Origin: Amblyornis subalaris
Taxonomy: Eukaryota > Chordata > Aves > Passeriformes > Ptilonorhynchidae
Assembly (NCBI GenBank): GCA_018881555.1
Contig: JACAXG010000061.1
Span: 1,364,001 to 1,428,000 of the forward strand
Length of the DNA stretch: 64,000 nt
Direction: 5' to 3'
In this document: positions 58,925 to 64,000 of the stretch, in pieces
Layout: the number at the start of each line of letters is the position of its first letter
How positions within the stretch are numbered: the stretch's first letter is position 1
Notes under the pieces: generated by a model
Database searches by the model: none
What the model was told of the DNA's origin: nothing
Seen by the model: the letters and a program-made list of their open reading frames with translations, nothing else
Translations under genes and position numbers: made by a program

Positions 58925-60959
58925 AGGGTATGCCTTAATGCCTCACTGCAATTATTTGACACTCATAAATTTAGATGCAGAGTGTGATAGTGTATATTGA
59001 TTCTGATACATTTGTCTGCATCCACCACCATTATTTAATCCTCGCGTCTATCACTTTGTAATTGTTTCTCACAAATAAACATGATTATGAATATGCTTTT
59101 TCTGAGAGGAAAATATCTAATCTGCCCCTTTTATAGAACAGACAAAATTTTACATTTTTCAATACATATATGAGAGCATACTTAAGTAGTTATATAGTTA
59201 CATATTTGTAAAATATATACTAGTATATACTTAAATACATTAGAAATGGCTTTATGACTAGAAGTTTGAAAAGAATCCAAGAAAAAATTCACATTAATCA
59301 TAGAAAAATTCCATTTGCTTTCAGCATTTTAGTTCAATTTTGCAGAGTCAAAAGAAGCTTTTTTCTTCTGACAGTCATCAAACTTCAATGATGCAACTTT
59401 TCTTTTCAGCTTGGTCAGACTCTTAAGCCCTTCCTCGACTCACATACTGCGCTTGCCCACATGATGTCAGTGACTCACACATATTTATTCTGTTTTTCAG
59501 TAGATAAACCACTGTTAGTTTTATGTCTAGGTCTTCTAGCCATAACTCCTGGGAAAGCAATTAAAGTCCTTGCACTTGAAAAGCCCAGACAGCTCAGGCT
59601 ATGAAAGCAGTAGCAGGTCTGTCCTGACCCCAGAAGCTGCCCCCCAGCTTCCAGGAGAGATGGTATCATGACAAACTACACAACTCAAAAAAGCTTTTCC
59701 GAAAATAATTACAGCAAAATTAAACCTCTCCTCATCTCACTGCTCTTCCAGAAAGTATAGTTTTCCTGTGAAGACTTCATATTTCATTCTTGTCCTATCC
59801 ATCCTATAGTTGTAAATCATTCTCAGAAAAACGGGGGGCAGAAGTGCCTCGCTGCTGCTCAGGACCCCACTCAATGTTAGAAAATGGCCAGCACAGAAGG
59901 ATCCTGGAAGTGCCACCCGCCGTGTCCAACACCCTCACACTGAGTGTCCTGAAAAGCTATGTCAAGCCAATGGCAGCACAGCTTATTCCACCCTACTCAT
60001 CATCACATAGTACTGCCAAGCACCAGTGAAGAACTGACATTCAAAACACATTGCATTAAACTTCAGCTTTTGCCGTGGCTGTTTTGTCTCGTTTTCATCT
60101 TTATGGGCAGCACAGTACATATAAAACTGCATTTTATCCTCTCTCCTGTTAAGTATGGTCAATCATAATGCCACCAGGAGTGGCATATTCACATAAACAT
60201 TCACAGGTCTTGTGCTAACACAAGTCATATTTTGTCTGAGTCCCAGATTTTTAATAAAAGAAAACCTGAAAGCACAAGCGCAGGCATCAAATTTTTTTTT
60301 ACTCTTCAAATAAAAGGTTGCAATTACAAGTGATTACAAGGGATTTGTAAATCACTTGTGATTTATAATGTGTGTGTTAAAACTACCTACTGTATTACGT
60401 ATATACATACATATATATATTTTTAGACCAGTAGTTCTATTTGTTTTCCCCAAAATCTGATGGAATTTCCTTCATCCCACCATTTCTTCTTAGATTGCCC
60501 CAGGTTTCAGTCAATGTCTCAGTTGCAAAAGCTGCCACGGAGGAAGGAACTAAGGTATCCTGGTAGCACCATCCTTCACTAACACTAGCAAGGGCCCACT
60601 TAGTGAGACCATATTACTTGAAATAACATTTCCCTGGAAACAGAGGCACACAAAAAGTGGCTTGGCTGTGTTTCATTTACTGGGCAGGAAGATAGAGATG
60701 TTCTGATCAACTGTTAGGACTGGAAATGTCTGGGAACTTCCAATACTGAGACGTAGTTACTGCGTGTAACCCTAGTTTGATGGCAAGTTAAAGTCAGATG
60801 GGACTTTACTATAATTGTTACCATATTTATTATTTGGACAATTGCCTCCAAAATGTGCCAGCCTCATTCTAATGAGGCAGGGAAAATCCTGTCCCAATCT
60901 AACAGAAAATAAAACAGGGAAAAACCCCCAAACCTTAAACACTTGAAGTACATGAATAA

Positions 60960-61015
60960 GTGAATGCATAACAATGTATAGGTGAATACACAACCGTGTA
61001 TAGGTGAACACACAC
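60960..61015 (+). repeat. 22-bp tandem repeat, two and a half copies
   Basis: Units start at 60960 (gtgaatgcataacaatgtat), 60982 (gtgaatacacaaccgtgtat) and 61004 (gtgaacacacac, partial). Full units end in ag and have a period of 22 bp. Confidence 0.75.
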
Positions 61016-63526
61016 AAACAGAAACATCTCCAAGTCTTTCTCTTCTGCACTATTGTAACCTTTCAAAAAACTTGGCAACCATTAAAGGTTGAATTCAATG
61101 ATAGTCAGATGTGGATGTTTTCTGGAAATACTTCATGAGGCTCGAGGCGTAAATTGTGTTCTACAAGGACATTACCCATCTGTCTTTCATGTGGCCTTCC
61201 TTCTTTCAGCTCATCACATTCTCTTGTCCTGTCTTGCTTCAGAATAAATGGCAAACCTGTCAAGAGAGGGGGAGGTATTTCCCCAAGTTGTTTATGAAAT
61301 GACTGGCACCATTCAGCTCCAGTCCTGTCTGAATACTTTCAAGCACACAAAACACAATAATAACATGTCTTAAACACATGAAAAGAGTAAGCAAACTCCA
61401 GAACTGGTGAGTAAGGATGCTACAGGAAACTGCCAAAAAGTGGAGGAGTTCTGGCTGGTATGGTTGCCATCGAGGTGATTAGCAGTAGAGATTTTAAAAG
61501 GTCCTATTTTTCTAAGAAGCCTCGTTCTGCTCAATTCACAAGATGGGATTTTCTCCATTCAGCAGTAGCCAAGATAAGCAATCTATCCATCCAGTCCCAA
61601 GTTTTGAAGTATGAGGGTCTGCCATACCACACCAAAACCTTTGATAAGACTACAGGGAGGCAGGCTGTGTCTGCAGAATCATTTACTTTGCTAGATATGC
61701 TGGGATCAGCGCCAGGATGTGCATCAGAAGATTTTCAAAACTGACTCAGTGTCTCATCTGACATCATTAATTCTTCCATGGCAAATTCTTCCCAAGCAAA
61801 TTGCAATTGCAAAGCCATTGCCAAGACATTCTCCTTCAAATTGTTTTGGGGGCAGCCAGACTAAAAATGCAATCACTAAAAAATTATTTCATCTAAGCCT
61901 AATATTTTGCATATTTTGTTCAAGCAGAAACTGAAGGTTTTTTTCCTGATTTTAAAATTCTTGATTAGAAACAATTTTAAGGGGGAAAATATCTTTTTAT
62001 TTTGTTCTGGATGTGTTGAAGAGGTTCAGCATCCTCGGCAATCGTTCATTGCTAAAACCATTTGCCGTATTTAGCTGTGAATAATTTTAGCTAACCTCTG
62101 CTGCCCTTTTTACTCAATAAAGTATACATCCAAAGCCAATCACACAGTCCTGTGTCTAACAAACAGAGATGCAACTGTGGCAGGTGGCTCCTGTGACAAA
62201 AGCAACCTGCTGGAGAAGGTTGGCTGAGGAGAGGAAAGACAGATTAAACAAAAAAAAAAGTGTTTGTGTGCTGATTATGCTTCACAGTGCATTGTAAAGT
62301 TCTGTCTCACCTCCCGAGTGAGATTGCTCTGTCCCTAGGTGTGCCTGTCTCATCAACAGAAAAGGGTTTGGCTTAATAACCTGGGCTGGGAGGAAAGAGC
62401 TTGAAATGCCTCCCTTGCTGGGCTGGGGCCACAGCATCTAAAGCTGGCAGCAGAAGAGCTTGTGCACTGTGCAGAGCCCTTCTTGTCGAGCTGAGCCGCA
62501 GAGCACCTTGCTCCCTGATGGTCACTCTATCTACGTTCACCAAGTTCTCAGGCAGGATGGGAAAGAAAGTTTTATGGAAAATGGATGGAGACAGATGTGT
62601 GGAAGAGGAAAGGGAGGACAATGACAGGAAGCCACAGCTTCTGGTCCCTCGTGCTTTGTCCAGTGCTACCCCGACCTCTGTCTGTGACAGCTGGCAACCG
62701 CTGCCCATCCTCAACGTGCCTCTCCCAGCACTTGCCACACAAATGCTGCTTTTGTCATCATGAGGATGTCTGTGCCACTCTGAACCTGCCCAGCACAGTC
62801 ATCACCTGCACCCTCCCAGGGAATCCTTGCAGTGCTGTCCCAGGTAGGACACCCCTTCCCCACCCTTCTCCCTTGGGAGACTGCTGAGGTCCAGGGCTGC
62901 TGACAGTGNCCTGTATGGGCCTTCTGAGCAAGCCTTGCCCCCTGGGTCTGGAGGAGGAGAGGTGTCATCTATGTTTTCATCCCTGTTTGATTACCTGATT
63001 TTAACACTTTTACTACTAATAAACCCCAAAACAACACCAAAGGTCCTAGTATTAATAAAGCACCACCTTTCCTCCTCCCTTAACACAGGCCCACAAAACT
63101 CTCAGTGCTTTTAAATGCTTCAACTGATAGTAAAACATTTTTAAGTCACCATAAATCAATATGTTTTTAGCCAAAACAGGTCTTGAGCTATGTTTTCATG
63201 AGAAATTCTCTGATCCCCAATGCAGGAAATATCTGAGATTCCTGAAGAAGAGCAGTATTTGCAGGGCAAGGTGATGATACTCTGTCTGCACCGCCAGCTT
63301 TTATTATTGGGATGAGAAAGGTTTCAAGGCAGCTTAAGTTTGAGGTATTCTGGCTTCCGATGTAAGTTTAGTAGTCCGCAGGCTCCAAGAATTAAATTCT
63401 GATAATTTCCGAGACAGGTTTTTTAATTAGGACAGAAAAAACAAGAACTGGAAATAATAGCCCTGACTTAAATCTTCATGTATTTTTTCCTTTTTTTATT
63501 TTGAAGTATATACCCTGTGAGTTAGT

Positions 63527-63602
63527 TATGATATGATTGATATGATATGATATGATATGATATGATATGATATGATATGATATGATATGATATGATATGA
63601 TT
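63527..63602 (+). repeat. Pentanucleotide (TATGA)n microsatellite
   Basis: Twelve perfect tandem TATGA units occupy 63541-63600. Imperfect related units sit on the left (ttatgatatgattga). The uninterrupted array implies a high chance of length polymorphism. Confidence 0.97.
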
Positions 63603-64000
63603 GAGGGAGAAGGGAAAACGAAAATTAAAAAAAAAATACAGGAGAACAAAATCTTCTTACACATTTGACATTTTTGTGTCATTTACAAGAAAAATTCCTC
63701 AGGTCAGAGTCTCATCCGTGGGGATTTTCCACTTCTCTACTCTGCTCTCTTGAGGAGAGCAGAGGCTGTTGCACATCAGCACACACTGACCCCCACAGAG
63801 AAGTGAACGGTCAGATAAGAGATTGCTTTCATTCCCTCCAAGCTCCCAGGAAGGTACGCAGTGCACAGAGGAGTGTTTGTATTACACTGTGAAGAGAAGG
63901 ATTTGGGCCAAAAGAAGCTGGCAGCCCTGGCTTTTTAATGAAGCGTGTGCTGACAGGCCTGGTTGTGAGCTGTTACAGATGTGCACCGGACAGTCTAACA

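Larger units (their letters stand above)
55638..64000. other. Intergenic DNA to the window end, no gene recognised
   Basis: Only short or composition-driven open frames occur. A GC-richer patch at about 62400-62960 has overlapping open frames on both strands but no family motif and no convincing splice sites. Repeats at 57047-57115, 58883-58924, 60960-61015 and 63527-63602 are listed separately. N at 62909. Confidence 0.55.

Noticed and set aside
63476..63682. Minus-strand frame with a repeated SYHII protein pattern
   Set aside because: The pattern is only the translation of the TATGA microsatellite.

Overview
The window is vertebrate nuclear DNA, almost certainly from a bird. The evidence is several CR1-type LINE fragments with the characteristic 3' end (the phrase 'cttccaacc' followed by 'attctatgattct'-like octamers), one avian-type solo ERV LTR, AT-rich intergenic and intronic sequence, and one large gene split by small canonical GT-AG exons. 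Four isolated N bases (2501, 7837, 10507, 62909) mark ambiguous assembly positions; none is in an exon.

Layout. 1-13934: AT-rich intergenic DNA with no gene I can support. 13935-15715: two CR1 fragments, the second ending about 195 bp upstream of a TATA box. 15720-16030: a CpG-rich, GC-box-bearing promoter and an untranslated first exon. 16752-50396: the 28 coding exons of one plus-strand full-size ABC transporter. 50397 to about 50920: its 3' UTR, with an AATAAA signal at 50896. 50926-64000: repeat-rich intergenic DNA with CR1 fragments, a solo LTR lying between the arms of a 74-bp inverted repeat that is 92% identical, microsatellites, and no recognisable gene.

The gene. I assembled the exons by hand from splice sites, frame continuity and homology to the P-glycoprotein family. 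The joined CDS is 3948 nt (1315 aa plus stop). Every intron is GT-AG, all phases agree and there is no internal stop. The protein has the order TMD1-NBD1-linker-TMD2-NBD2. Both nucleotide-binding domains keep the A-loop Tyr, Walker A, Q-loop, LSGGQ signature, Walker B with catalytic Glu, D-loop and H-loop, so both ATP sites look active. Residues that separate ABCB5 from ABCB1/ABCB4 favour an ABCB5 orthologue: FRYADGVD before TM1, RQTARIR after TM2, YYSLVM at the end of NBD1, NKPEW before TM7, [39 protein letters not shown] and a C-terminal LVNAQ. I cannot confirm this by synteny, because neither ITGB8 nor SP8 (the neighbours of human ABCB5) is inside the window.

Points worth a second look: an unusually long, strongly basic NBD1-TMD2 linker and a lysine-rich N-terminus; an open in-frame extension with its own ATG just upstream of exon 18; a CR1 insertion directly abutting the promoter; two weak splice donors; and the inverted repeat enclosing a solo LTR downstream of the gene. 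I did not find a clearly new biological system.
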